The notes below the pieces were generated by a model. It saw nothing but the letters and a program-made list of their open reading frames with translations, made no database searches and was not told where the DNA came from. From the NCBI RefSeq assembly GCF_037392515.1, contig NC_090281.1, forward strand, positions 52,306,753-52,370,752: DNA of 64,000 nt, in the 5' to 3' direction. Shown piece by piece: positions 44,051 to 56,163 of this stretch. A program made the translations under genes and the position numbers. Position 1 is the first letter of the stretch. Each line of letters starts with the position of its first letter. This DNA comes from Haliotis asinina. Its lineage: Eukaryota > Mollusca > Gastropoda > Lepetellida > Haliotidae.

Positions 44051-44478
44051 TGATGTATAATTATTGTCCTCCCGAGAGGGTACGTAAGTCCCAAAAACTT
44101 TCAAAGTCAATTTTGCTCAACCATACCTTTTAATCGTAGTATTACTGTTCTTGTACATTCTGACTGAATCTTCCTACCATCGCCAGCGGCTGAAGGGATG
44201 GTGTAAATCCAGCTAGGGTCATTGCAGGTAGCAAAAGAAATGTAAGTCCCCATGGTTCCTAACCGGTTTTTATGGTGTTTTGTCCAAATGGTGCTGTCGG
44301 TTTCAACTGGCCATACTAGTTTTACTGTAACTGTCATATTCTAGTTGTTTTACGGTCATTTGACGACAGGTTTTTTCAATATACACATATTCCCTTTCAT
44401 TATGAAACATGTTCTTGTCCCCATATGGCTGAAATATTGCCGACATTTAATCTTCACTCACTCACTCACTCACTCACT
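44051..44478 (+). mobile_element. Short retroposon with ACTC tail, nested in a SINE
   Basis: About 428 bases from TGATGTATAATTATTGTCC to a pure ACTC-repeat tail. It is flanked by 15-base direct repeats with one mismatch, CCTCTTATGACAGGT (44036-44050) and CCTCTTACGACAGGT (44479-44493), which lie inside the older SINE. It contains ATATGGCTGAAATATTGCCG near its end, a sequence also seen in the tails of the other SINEs. It encodes no protein and is probably moved by a LINE in trans. Confidence 0.75.
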
Positions 44479-44625
44479 CCTCTTACGACAGGTGTAAGTC
44501 GCTGAAGAACAGTTTGGACTCGATCTTCAAGGGGCTGGTTCCTAGTGTATCGTGCAAATATTCTACTTCAAGTTCTATGTCTACAAACAAAGGGCCATGA
44601 ACAATGTGGAAAAAACTCGCACCCA

Positions 44626-44650
44626 CCCCCCCCCCCCCCCCCCCCCCCCC
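44626..44650. repeat. Poly-C run of 25 bases
   Basis: An uninterrupted C run, preceded by CACCCA. The length is likely to be unstable or misassembled. Confidence 0.9.
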
Positions 44651-47600
44651 TCTTGGGTTGCTTAAGACGCTGATGCGGCATTAAACACTATTCCTATGTT
44701 GGTTTACTACCTAGCCCTCCAGGACTCGATCCACAAATCATTCGTAATGTTGCGACCTGTCGTAACTCTGTAGTTTATCATTGACTTACGAACGCTTTTT
44801 GGATCGTGTCGCTCACTCTCTAGGTTGTCAATAAACATTTTCTAAACCTTATTAAGTCTTATACGGAATGCCACAAGTTTAAAGTCAGTAGTTTGTCATA
44901 ACCTCTGATTTTTATTTCTAACAGAGGATAAAATCTTAAACATAAACAACTGTGATTACATCAACAAGGTGTAATAAACATGTGTTTATGCCTCAACGAC
45001 AGTTTAATAGACCTCATGTCTAAATATTTAACCAGTATCAGCACTTTCAACAATCCATAAAACTGACCTTCTCGGCCCACAAAGTAGGGGACAGCTGTGC
45101 TTGTTACGTCACGCTTAGGTCAATGCCCTTTAACCCGTTGACCCGGAACCAGAAGGTGTAAAAAGGAAGTTACGTGTATCAATGACATCCGACCTTGGAC
45201 AATGTATACTAATTAAGCTACCTTTGTACGAACTGTATACTTTCACCACTTGTCTGGATGCTAGGTAAACCTACGGGCTGTAATTGCCGCTCCTTAAGAT
45301 GCGGGCCGGTTTAGGTAAATACGGTGACATACTCGGGTAGATTGATGGACGTATTAGCGAGCACATCAAGTGTCATTTGGAATAAAATAGAGGTAATTTA
45401 TTTCCAGCCTAAAGCTGGAAAGAACACACGCACGAGCTAAATAAATAGCACATAAATATGCAATATTTAAAATATGTATAACATAAGTATGTAATGTAAA
45501 AACAAAGACTTCACACGGAAATTAAATTAATGTCGCATTTTAATCCTATAAATCATCAGAATCCTTGACCTGCGGTTCATTTCACAAGCAACCTTTACTA
45601 AGGTTAACATTAACTCCCATGTTTTATCATTGCACGAAGGTTACCTTAGTAACTTACGATGATCACATTAGTGCTTTGTGAAAAGAGGCTTGGTTTATCG
45701 CCGTTGAAAGAATAAATTAATCACACTATTGTCTGGCTCAAACCTCTTGAGTCACAAACAAAACATTAACACGCTTTCAGCTGGCTCTGAACATCTGCTA
45801 AAGCGGATCAGTGATTGATCTCGTCTCTTTGGCCTGTGTTTTTTATTAACCCTACTGTAAGTCTAGTGGTGTTAATAAGGAGTAAAATGATACTCATTGT
45901 TGCCAGAGATGGGTATCTTGTATTGCGGTAGATCCTTGCCACCTCAAGGAGATAAGTTGTAGCATCAAAGAGAGCGAAAATAACTCAGCTAAACACTGTA
46001 AGCTCTCTTGCACACACATTCGTATTTCGTCATTACGGTTAAACTGGAGGGCAGAGAACAGTTTTCATTTCAGCTGATTTTATCATATGTTTGATTTTCG
46101 GTTGAAAATATTTAAGTTTGCAATGTTGTATGAAAAAGATCAAATGTACTCGGGTTTAGTCAGAGCTCAAAGAATACGTCCTCTGCTCTTTTAAATACAG
46201 CTACGCTCGTATGCAGCACACAACAATCCCTGAACTTCTACACAGCAGTCGTAATTCTATATTAGATGTTCTGGCTGATCAGCCACTTAATTGTCTGGTC
46301 AGTTCATATCCCGTCATAGCGAGCGTACCCCAACGGGGTCTGTTCATACTTACTGTTTAGGCAAATCGTGTGAATGGCGAGTGTATGTAGGACAGGACAC
46401 ATATACGTTCTTCGCGAGTACTTACTCTCATTAATGACAGTTAGGGATCTGTTGATATACTTTTCACAACTATTTGCTCAATTCACCAAATGAAGTCTGT
46501 TTCTCAAGAGTCCAAGCTTGATAATCTATTCCACTGGTGGTATATATCTAATTTTTAGTACTGTGAGAGATAACAAACCGAACACTGAGACAGGCGGGAA
46601 CAATGACATCAAAGTCACGACGTGACATATGGGCCCATTAAAGGTTAATTTTATATCAATAAACCTCTCACTGGAAGCAATTAAGCTGTCATTTTGGAAC
46701 AAGATTTATCTTAAATCCACTCAATATGTACATTGAACGACCTAACCTGTACTCAATGACAGAACTGATTGACAGACCATAGTCATAACATGACATTCAA
46801 CCACTGGAATTGCCATAGTGTAGCGTATCAAATTTCAAAGTCAATTACAGCTCCCTAAAAGTAAGGCGGCGAGATAACGTAACGGTCAAACAATCTGGCC
46901 ATTGATGACCGTAGACGGACACAAACCCCGGGTGACATTATACCAGCGTGTGTCCCTGCTTTATGATTAGGACGGACGCACCTGCTGCCCTTTACTCCAG
47001 CTGTTAGGTCCGTGTCACGTGACATCATGAATAATTCAGTGATATTTACATTACATGATATATACACTGCTACCCAACAGTTTCTCACGCTAGCATGTAC
47101 ATGTACTTTGTGATAGACAAGTTAGGCTGGTGGGCATATAAAGAGAAGTCCGATCGCTCTGACAGTTTGTAATTCAACTGGAAATTAAGCTTGGTCCCAT
47201 TTCAACGTTTCAAAGCTGGTGTTTTCTGTTTTTGTTTACAGTATATGTTGAGGTTACGTATAACGTGACTTAGCAATATACTTAATGTGTTCAATTCTCT
47301 CATGTTAGACATCGTGTTACCCACCATGCAGAAGATCACACCCATAACGCTTTTAAATTCCATTCAACGATGTTAATTCTAATCTTCATCATTTTATGTT
47401 TTGAGGTGTTTAAACTGCCAAGTCGTTGTTTTTATATAGATGGTTATAAAATAAACAACAAATGACTGGACATGTACATGGTGTTCAGTGTTGTCGTTAG
47501 CGTTTATGTGAGGTGCATATTTTGGAGTTTGGAAATCAATCTAGTGATTGATAGCACGAGCAAGGAACGATGCATCTGTCATACACCACTACAGTATTAA

Positions 47601-50600
47601 ACTGGAATTCCTCAGCATCACTGAAAACAGAGGATTTTCCGAAATTCATACAGCTAATCGTGTTTTACTGCATGGTGAATGAGGGTGTATTGTTTTACGC
47701 AACGTTTGGGCAGGCTGTTTAACATGTATACAGGCAATGAATCCAAGATGGGAAACAAGATGAAGTAGAAAATGTTGAAGGTAACGGACGATGAGGAGAA
47801 GTTGGAGAAGAAAAAGAGAAGAAGACAGTAAGGAGAATGATATGGAAGAAATATAGGAAAAAGAGGAACGAGGAGGAGAAACGGAAGAATTAGGAGAGCA
47901 GGCGCGTAGCAAGCCGTCTTTTTTTCATGTAAGCCCAATGGGTTGCAAAGCTTTATGTTTAGATAGTATTCAGGGATTGCCCAACTTTCATATAAGGGTC
48001 ATGTGTCTATAAGCCCGAGCTTTTTATAGTGGTAGCTGCGCCCATGCAGAGGGACGAAGAGTAAAGGAATAACGGTTAGGAAAGGGTAGAGGAGATGAAA
48101 AAGGAGGAGAAGAAGAAAGGAGATGAAGAGTGAGGGCAAGAGGAGGAAGGAATGTGGTTGAAGCGGAAGTAGGAGAAAACACTTACTTTATCAAATACTG
48201 TGGCAGTATAAATATTCAGCGAAAGTGTCAGACCATATAGCACAAAGAACAGACAACAGAACATTTACTCAAGCAACAATAAAACAAAATGCTTACACAA
48301 CTGAAATTACACAGACGAGAAAAATCAGCTGTGATTTATATACTCTTACTCATAATCCTTCTAACTAATCATTAAGTAATGAAGTAACGAAGTGGCAAAC
48401 GAATACACATCATAGGATCAAGTTATGGTCAATTAGTGTTATATACTCTAGGATAGTCCATGTTTTCACTGTACCCGCCCATATCAACTCCCCGACACCT
48501 CATCATAACCCCCAACAAACCTTCACGCCGCGGGGATATAATAAATAAATCGTCCTGCTACAATTTAAGTTTCATTTTTGGAGCTCAAGGATAACACCAA
48601 TGACTGTTTGTGTCCCTGGGCGTTGTCATCTGTAGGCTTCAGTTACTGTCCTTCGGCTGGACATCGCCGACGGCGGTCAAGCTGTGACTGGACATAAAGT
48701 CCTGCCCTAAGCTCTTCCTAGTGTTCGTCTACATTTGTTTTATCTCAGAACATTTGTTTTATCTCAGAATGTCACAGATCACGGCTGATAGAAAGTTGAC
48801 GCTTATGTTAATAATGACAGTAGATAAATTCGTGAGCATGAGTGCGTGCGTGTGTTTGTGTGTCCCAGGCCGTGATCTTGAGTGAACCAGCCACGTGTAC
48901 TTTTTTTATTTATACTTCTCTTTTAAAATATTGATGCTTTTTTTATCTATTTTGTTTGGTTCTGTACTAGACGCAATCTACCTAAGTATCAGAATAATAC
49001 AAACAGCTATAAAAAGTCGCCTAAATTTACAATGCACTGCAATCTAGAGACATTTCCATTCTATAGAAACTAGTGAAACAGGCAGTGTTAAGTGTCTCAG
49101 TCTCCAGCCACGGTCTGTGGTAAACCTGGGGACCAACCCATACATTACAAAGCCAACCCAGAAATCGGGGGACAATGTGATGTATTGCATGGTCAGAAGC
49201 GGGAGTTATCCCACCATTGCGTCATATGATTGGCAGATAGGGAGTTAATGTTGTCTTTTATGTCTTTTAAACGTTGGCTTCCACATAGTCGGTCAATGTC
49301 AATGCTAATGGACGCCATTTAAAAGTGTTGTATTGTCCCTAGCGACCGTTGTCAATGAATGAGTGGGTAGCTTTGATACTCTTTCTTTGACAGGAATTCC
49401 AATTAGTCGTATAATATAGTAGGTTTATATATATGATGTGTTCCAGAGACCTCGTTTCCAGGTATATTTGTTGTTGGGGTACCATTACGATGCAATTTTG
49501 ATGGTTGGATTGTTGAAAGGCCAACTAATAGGCGAGAGGCATAATGGCAGCTCCAAGAACTGGATCTAGAAATACTGCCATGCGTTTTACACACTCACAG
49601 TTTGAACACCACAGGGCAATATCCTACACGCATTATACTCTTAATATCCCACATTCATTACTGACGCTCAATCACTTCAAAAGGTGAGTCAACATTAAGA
49701 ATAAAAGAAATCAGAAGCCAAATATAACATCGTTATTGTGGTATTTAAGTATGTGGACGCCAAGGTTTCTGTTCGCTTTTCCTTGGGAGAATCAACGTTT
49801 TTAATATTAATATACGTGAAGTAATGCTGGATATTGCTCCTTAAACACTAGTGGAACAATATATACCAGTCTGTGTACCAGTCCATTCGGTTTATGAATC
49901 TGTGGGCGTAGGAAAAAGGTGTGTGTAAAATATAAACAAAATAAAAGCATTTGTAGAATGTCACGTTCAAATTAGGTGTCACTTATTTATTTAATCGATG
50001 TGTATGTATAGTTTGTAATACAACTAAACCCAGTTATATCCGTGTCCCGCAACCTCATTTTTACCTATAACTGACATTTTAAGAAATATATTTGGGATTT
50101 TCATTTATTCAGGTTCTTGATATAAATGTTTGGTCAAACAAACCATATTGCACATCACGTAATATTGTTTTTCGGGTAAAAGTGGTGTTTGGCATTCCAG
50201 TATGCGACAAGCCTATTTCAAAACTGATATGAAATATCTGCTGAAAGTCAGTTGTACATTTTCTATCAGTCTTGGCTTATGAATCACTAATTAGTTGTGA
50301 AATCAGGTGCTCGCGATTCGCGAACAATCCGGCTTATCCTGCTCCGCATGACGTACCGCTCACAAACACATGTACAGGCAAGTGAGTTGTTCGCCTGACC
50401 TATGAGTCTCTACCCGTACAGAACCTTTTTACAATCCTGATCTAGAATCAGTAACACTTGAGTGATGTCAGTGTATTGAACCCAGTTGCAGGTATCTGCA
50501 ATGTACAGCCTACCCAGGAGTCAGGACAAGGCAAAGTATCAGCACCCTTTAGTGCGAACCAGAGAGTCGGGTTTATGTAATGCCGCTTTAAATAACATTC

Positions 50601-51617
50601 CAGTGATGTCACACAACATATTAATTATTATCATGACACAACGAATAACCAGTGGTAAGAATTATAAGGAGTAGGGGGTTTCTAACCCACGAGGCGTGTA
50701 ATATACCCGTCTCTGCACAGTCCATAACGACTGCGACAACGGACCACCTTGGCCCAGTTCACCTCTCAGCCCCTCCCCATGTGCTTTATAACTATATCAC
50801 ATTATATAACGATCCCTTACATTAAAATACCAGCACTTACAAACCAATGTCGTTACACAGAGAGCACAGACCCTATGGTACTCCTGGCCATATGCACGTA
50901 TCCTCAGTGCATGCTGACCTCGCATTTCCACGTTGACAAACAGCCTGCAGTCTGCATAATGGTTGTAAAATACATGAATATGATATATTCTATGTCATGA
51001 CTTTTGTTACGGGTCAGTGGGTTAAGATTGACATAAGAAATAATGCTAAGAAGTGTGGGATAAAACAAACAGTATTGTTCGTTGTTATCCTGCTCAAATT
51101 AGTTCTTTCGGTTGTCTAAATATATTGGCCATCGTGGGTATAAGGGCACTTGCTGTCTCACCGGCAGGGACTTACGGAGAGAGAGACTGACGGTACTTGT
51201 TCAAGCAGAAAACTTCCCATGCATATTGCAGGTCGTGATTTGCTCCTTTCTAATGTTTATGTGTTACCTAATAGTTGAATAAACGTCAATGACATTTCTA
51301 TGCTACCTGTCCATAAATTTATGATTTACACCATGTCTCTGCATAATAAAACAGATTGTGATTTGGTCTCGGTCTATTAGTTCTTAATATAGCGTACTCA
51401 AGAGGTTAAGAGTTGTGTCATGGCATAACAGCTACCATATTAACAAAGAAATAATCAGGCGCGTAATAAATGTTTGATGACCAAAACGACACTCTTGTCT
51501 TGATTGTTCCGGGACTTGGCTATCAATATTCCATGAATGGGCTTAAGTGAAGATGTTTTGTTACATCGCGTGGTTGATTGACAATACCATGTTGTGTGCA
51601 GGTGTAATATGTGTTTG
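44651..51617. other. Single-copy, gene-poor DNA
   Basis: No exon or gene could be supported on either strand. It has purine-rich tracts at about 47770-47900 and 48080-48175, one palindromic repeat at 45581-45682, and a lone TATA-like CATATAAAGA near 47139 with no coding sequence behind it. The sulfatase array has ended. Confidence 0.5.
45581..45682. repeat. Palindromic repeat (possible MITE)
   Basis: The ends TTCACAAGC and GCTTTGTGAA are inverted. Inside, CCTTTACTAAGGTTAAC and GAAGGTTACCTTAGTAAC form further inverted pieces. A related sequence with a TTCACGAAGC left end lies at 52547-52640. Confidence 0.5.
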
Positions 51618-51766
51618 GAGTGAGTGAGTATGTTTTTCTAAACAGCGTTTAGCAATATTTCAGCAGTATTACGGTAGGGAAATAGGCTTCACACATGTCA
51701 GGAATCGAACCCTGTTCTTCAGAGTAAGGAGAGGAAGCTTTAACCACTAGGCTACCCCTCCACCCC
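51618..51766 (-). mobile_element. tRNA-derived SINE
   Basis: Read on the minus strand, it starts GGGGTGGAGGGGTAGCC and holds a box A (TAGCCTAGTGG) and a box B (GGTTCGATTCC) at tRNA-like spacing. It continues to GAAATATTGCTAAACGC and ends in an ACTC repeat tail. The intact Pol III boxes mark it as a tRNA-derived SINE about 149 bases long. Confidence 0.8.
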
Positions 51767-51767
51767 A

Positions 51768-52246
51768 GTATGTGTCTGGATCATGTTCAGGTGTAGTGTG
51801 TATTTTGATTGTGTTCAGGTGTAATATGTGTCTGCATCATGTTCAGGTGTAGTATGTGTCTGGATCGTGTACAGGTGTAGTATGTGTCTGGATCGTGTAC
51901 AGGTGTAGTATGTGCCTGGATCGTGTACAGGTGTAGTAAATGTCTGGATCGTGTACAGGTGTAGTATGTGTCTGGATCGTGTACAGGTGTAGTATGTGTC
52001 TGGATCGCGTACAGGTGTAGTGTGTGTCTGGATCGCGTACAGTTGTAGTGTGTGTCTGGATCGTGTACAGGTGTAGTATGTGTCTGGATCGTGTACCATT
52101 GTAGTATGAGTCTTGATGGCGTATAGATGTAGTGTGTGTCTGGATCATGTACTGGTATAGTATGTGTCTGGATCGTGTACAGCTGTAGTGTGTGTCTGGA
52201 TCATGTACAGATATAGTATGTGTCTGGATCGTGTCCATGTATAGGA
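51768..52246. repeat. 28-bp minisatellite, about 17 copies
   Basis: Tandem copies of a 28-base unit, GTATGTGTCTGGATCGTG plus TACAGGTGTA. Copies vary by point changes (GTTCAGG, GCGTACAG, GTCCATG), and the most degenerate are at both edges. It starts right at the head end of the SINE 51618-51766. The long open frames on the minus strand (51815-52238) follow from the period and are not genes. Confidence 0.93.
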
Positions 52247-52546
52247 TGTGTTAATGTAAAAGGTATGTTTAACTCAGGTGACATAAATTCACTTCGCATG
52301 ATATTTTCATTTATGCGAAATAATTAAGAGTGTGAATGATTTACAGTCATGTAGCCTACATAACATTTTCTTTGTGCCATTAGGCCTGAATTGCCCACAA
52401 TGCCACCCCAGCCCACCCGCTTAAGAATCGGTGTTCACTATGATCGTCCTAAGATGCGGTTAACTTTGTTCATGTCAAAATATACCAACTGCACAGACCG
52501 AAGCATTTGATGTCAATCACTGGATTATCTAGACCTGGGACTCCAT

Positions 52547-52640
52547 TCACGAAGCGGCCTTTAATTTAACTCCGACTCTTTAACTTTGCACTACGACCAC
52601 CGTAGTAACGTAAGGTCGCCTTGGTGCTTTGTGCAAGGTG
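52547..52640. repeat. Palindromic repeat, second copy
   Basis: TTCACGAAGCGGCC and GGTGCTTTGTGCAAGGTGGCC are imperfect inverted ends; the inside contains CACCGTAGTAACGTAAGGTCG. Related to 45581-45682. Confidence 0.4.
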
Positions 52641-52770
52641 GCCATGGCCTTTAAAGACGGGGGTAATATAGCTGTTGTTACAACAATGCCTCTCTTTCAT
52701 CCAACATCGATTAGCTGAAAATCGGACAAAATCGAAACACTTGACGTCATTTCACCTCCCTATACTTGAA

Positions 52771-52936
52771 ATCCGTGAAGATCCGTGTTAGACCTGATCT
52801 TCATTAACCCATGCTGGTCGTAAGAGACCACTGAGGGGTTCGGTTCCCAGTTGCGCAAACCCATGCTCATGCTGTTTTTCACTAATAGCTGGAATATTGC
52901 TGACTGCGGCGTAAAACTAAACTCACACATCCACTC
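52771..52936 (+). mobile_element. SINE with target-site duplication, diverged
   Basis: Same family as 20793-21027: ATCCGTGAAGATCCGTG head, CCCATGCTCATGCTG, tail GGCGTAAAACTAAACTCAC. It is flanked by TATACTTGAA (52761-52770) and TATGCTTGAA (52937-52946). Internally deleted. Confidence 0.7.
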
Positions 52937-53640
52937 TATGCTTGAAGCATCTTCCTGTCCGGGACAAACACAATCTTGACAACTCGCTGTCACGTTGTCA
53001 GGTCATGTGCAGATATCCGTCACGGATATATCTGAGAAGAGATCCGTGTTTGACGATTTATCGGTATTACACGGGATGAACGGAGCAGAGAAATGTCTGT
53101 GTTGTTGTCCACATGGTGAGTCAGTGTCGTGAAGTGAATTAAATGCAACAAAGAGTTTATTTTACTTTTCTTTATTTTGTATTCAAATAATTATTTCACA
53201 TTCGTATTGGCGTGTACGTCAAGCACAAAACGCGCCACTCCCATCAACTCTTTTTTTCTTAAATGGAATTTCTCAGAGTTTTAAAGCATATAATATAATA
53301 TATATCAAAAATCAAAATGTGGATATAATGATATGACAATGATGAAATGAACAAAGTATGAAAGGACATTTCTCAGGACACAAAGTACATATCAAAGACA
53401 ACAAGATACTGAACAAAAGTGCGCCTATCTTTTAAGTTATGGAAAGATAAAATTGGAGAAATCAGCTAGAGTGATCAATGCTTAGAATGCCTTCCAAACA
53501 AACTCACCTAAATATCGTTGATGAGTTGGCGAAAAGCCGTTGAGAACAATGAGCTGAAAAATCGAACAGGCCTTCTGTGTGACGAGCGAACGGTTTAACC
53601 ACTAACCACTTGTGTTAATGTCGTTGTATATTTCATAGCG

Positions 53641-53778
53641 AGAGTGAGCATGGTTTTACGCCGGGTTAGCTACGTTTCTGAAATATCACTGCAGAATGGG
53701 CTGCACACGTTGTACCCATGGAGGAATGGAACCGAGGCTTTAGACGTGACGAGTGAACGCTTTAACCACTAGCCTATC
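53641..53778 (-). mobile_element. tRNA-derived SINE, diverged
   Basis: On the minus strand it reads CTAGTGGTTAAAGCGTTCAC, then a mutated box B (GGTTCCATTCC), then ATGGGTACAACGTG and the GGCGTAAAACCATGCTCAC tail. A second head fragment of the same family lies just before it (53557-53610). Confidence 0.65.
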
Positions 53779-54001
53779 AATGATACTGACTACACTAACA
53801 CAAATTCTCGTGTACGTTACATTGCCTTATTGTATTAGGGTAATGAAGTTTTACAGAATAGTAGCAACGTGTCGATAGAAATTTAATAGTCGCATGTGAT
53901 ATACTCACTGTGGTACAGAGCGTTCATGATAAAGTATGTAAATACACGGCACGGTAAAGCATGTAAATGTGTGTTAACAATCTTAAATCAGATTACCCAC
54001 T

Positions 54002-54007
54002 TTTATT
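54002..54007 (-). promoter_or_regulatory. Possible polyadenylation signal of the minus-strand gene
   Basis: AATAAA on the minus strand, about 680 bases after the stop at 54686. It is the first canonical hexamer I see downstream. Confidence 0.35.
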
Positions 54008-54685
54008 CAGTATCAGTATGATATAGGATACGAGACAAAACTATATACAAGATAATACAATATAATACCCCTATAATCCCGTAGACTAGGACACACGTAC
54101 ACTCACAGACTCTCTGTACAGCACAACCTTGTGAATGAGGACACCTGGACAAAGAAGTCCACGGCGGTATAGAAACATGGAGTGGCGAGTGGTGTTTGAA
54201 GATCGCCACTTTCAGGGACGATCATCCATAAAACACTCACCCACAATGGTTACTGAAAGCACATTTACGTTGGACATCTGAAGGTTCAACGTATGGATTT
54301 ACATTTTAAACAGCTAATACCTTTCAAAGTAGGAGTTGCAAGGAACACAATATGGTTCACCCCAAATGACACAAACACTTTGACGATAATTATTAACCCT
54401 TTCATTGCACAGTTGTGTCGGCAACCGAGTCAAACCATCCCGTGGTTCTGGATCATATGATCCATATTGTGAAGTTCTTGGAACTCAGAAGGAATTTTGG
54501 GACATTTTGCTGGAGCACCAGAACTAAATGTCAGTCAGACATCTTCAGAAAGTTTGAAACGGCATTCATTGTTCGAGAATGTTCTGAAAGCACTGGCATC
54601 ATAAATTACAAACACAAAACATGCATGAACATATCCACAGGTCCCTTTATATAGCACATCCACCCCTCCCGTGGGGGTCATTTTC

Positions 54686-55407
54686 CTACATGCATACCTG
54701 ATGTGTTCTGCCGGATAGCTGGACCCGTGGTATCCCGTACATGATGTAGGGTTTTCCTGGCAGGCCTGTCTGAGCAAGTCTTTGACAAGAATGAGCATTA
54801 TCTATGACGGATCTGATGGTATTGGTAGACAGAGGTTTCCTTTCCAGCTCTGAAGACCTCACAATGACCTTCTTACCATGTTTGATAAGGATCATGGCGA
54901 CGAGCTGCTTGTTGACCTGGGTGCGCCACTTCATCCACGAATGAAACTCATGCTGAGCCTTGGGGTGTATAGCTGAAGGAAGGAATTCGAATGTCTTATC
55001 ATTGAGAACCTTCCTTTCTACTTTGTTCAGATTGACCCTCACAGTGTAGTTCACCTGTCTGACATCCTCAAGGTCATAATCAGGAGCAATACAGCTGATG
55101 ACTTCTACATCCTCGTTGGAGTTATCCGTCGGGTAGTCTGGGTCTATTTCCCGAACCTCCTCCTCTGTGATGTTTAGCTGTGTTAGTTCCGGGTACAAGG
55201 GGTAGTCTGGGCGCAGCAGGGTTTGGTAAGGGGAGGTGGGTTCCACTGGGGTGTCCTGATGGCCGAACTGTAGCCCCTCACTGAAGTAGAACTGGGTCAG
55301 ATCTGGGTAGAGTCTCTCCGGGGGAGGGGCTGTCACTCCTGAAGGCGGCATTCTGGGTACAAGGTTGAAGCGGACTTGTTTCTGACTAGATCTGGAGCTT
55401 CGGGTGG
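54686..55407 (-). CDS. Last exon of an unknown two-exon gene
   Basis: An open frame of 240 codons (plus two bases of a split codon) to a TAG at 54686. The exon starts after a good acceptor: CTAAT branch-like site, pyrimidine-rich TTCTTGTTTTCAG, AG at 55409-55408. The frame-in phase fits the donor of the exon at 57789-57873, giving a 268-residue protein. I recognise no family. The first half is proline-rich and acidic and holds the motif LYP[D/E]LTQ twice (residues 61-67 and 99-105). The second half is basic (GKKVIVRSSELERK) with a hydrophobic end (GKPYIMYGIP). No signal peptide or membrane segment is evident, so it is probably intracellular. Codon content differs clearly from the surrounding AT-rich spacer. 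Confidence 0.6.
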
Positions 55408-55853
55408 CTGAAAACAAGAACACGATGTATTAGTTGGGTGTCAATGCATGGTCAAAATGGTTTTTATCTCGATAAAATGTGTCGATAGGGATTTATTTGC
55501 AGGGTGTGCTTGTTTTCCAAGAACCGATCCTTGAAATAATTTCCATTTGGCATTTCGAACTGTAACTGATAAACTTTCTTCCTCTAGTGTATAGAAAATG
55601 GCCTCATGACAATGAACCATTATCAATGATATAGGTATTAGTGTATCTGGCTCAAACCATGCGATGTCTCATTGAACCATCCTATCTATATGGATGGCAA
55701 TGTCTTTAATTCTCGAGCACAACTCGAGAACGCCTTTACTGTTAACGAGGATTAAAGAAGTTCTTATGCACATAAACTTGTTCTATCTCACTTCTAAAAT
55801 GCCACTCAAACAAGTCAGTCGTCAAAAATACAATCTGTATTTTGGTTATAAGG

Positions 55854-55937
55854 GTGAGTGAGTATGGTTTTACACCACTTTTAGCAATATTCCAGCAATA
55901 TCACGTTGGTGACACCAGAAATGGGCTCCAGGCACTT
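55854..55937 (-). mobile_element. SINE 3' fragment
   Basis: GTGAGTGAGTATGGTTTTAC through GCAATATTCCAGCAATATCACG, the tail half of the tRNA-derived SINE family. The tRNA-like head is missing. It lies in the proposed intron of the minus-strand gene. Confidence 0.7.
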
Positions 55938-56132
55938 AATTTCAATATCATTAAAACAACTTGTTCACTAAATGCAGACAACGCACTTCAAACCTACTAC
56001 TTCACTAACAATCCCGGCTGCTGAGACAGTACATAATAAACTCATTGCATCAAACAAATTTCATACAATCGTATTTGCTTGAGCGCATGGTAAAAATATG
56101 CTAAAGTGTAATATACAGTCCCCATACATAGT

Positions 56133-56163
56133 GGATAGATAGATAGATAGATGGATAGATAGG
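56133..56163. repeat. GATA microsatellite
   Basis: GATA repeats with one GATG variant. The following 400 bases (AGCGCACATATCCACACAC onward) may be a dispersed repeat; their 122-codon open frame shows no convincing protein. Confidence 0.8.

Noticed and set aside
47130-47160. TATA-like promoter near 47139
   Set aside because: No coding sequence or conserved block follows it within several kilobases.
47646-47938. Overlapping minus-strand open frames of 88 and 94 codons
   Set aside because: They come from a purine-rich tract that gives Ser/Leu/Phe-rich low-complexity peptides in two frames.
51618-51766. A genuine tRNA gene on the minus strand
   Set aside because: Box A and box B are present, but the cloverleaf is incomplete and the sequence continues into a SINE body with an ACTC tail.
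51815-52238. Minus-strand open frames of 94 and 131 codons
   Set aside because: They are the 28-bp minisatellite read in successive frames, giving an 84-base peptide period.
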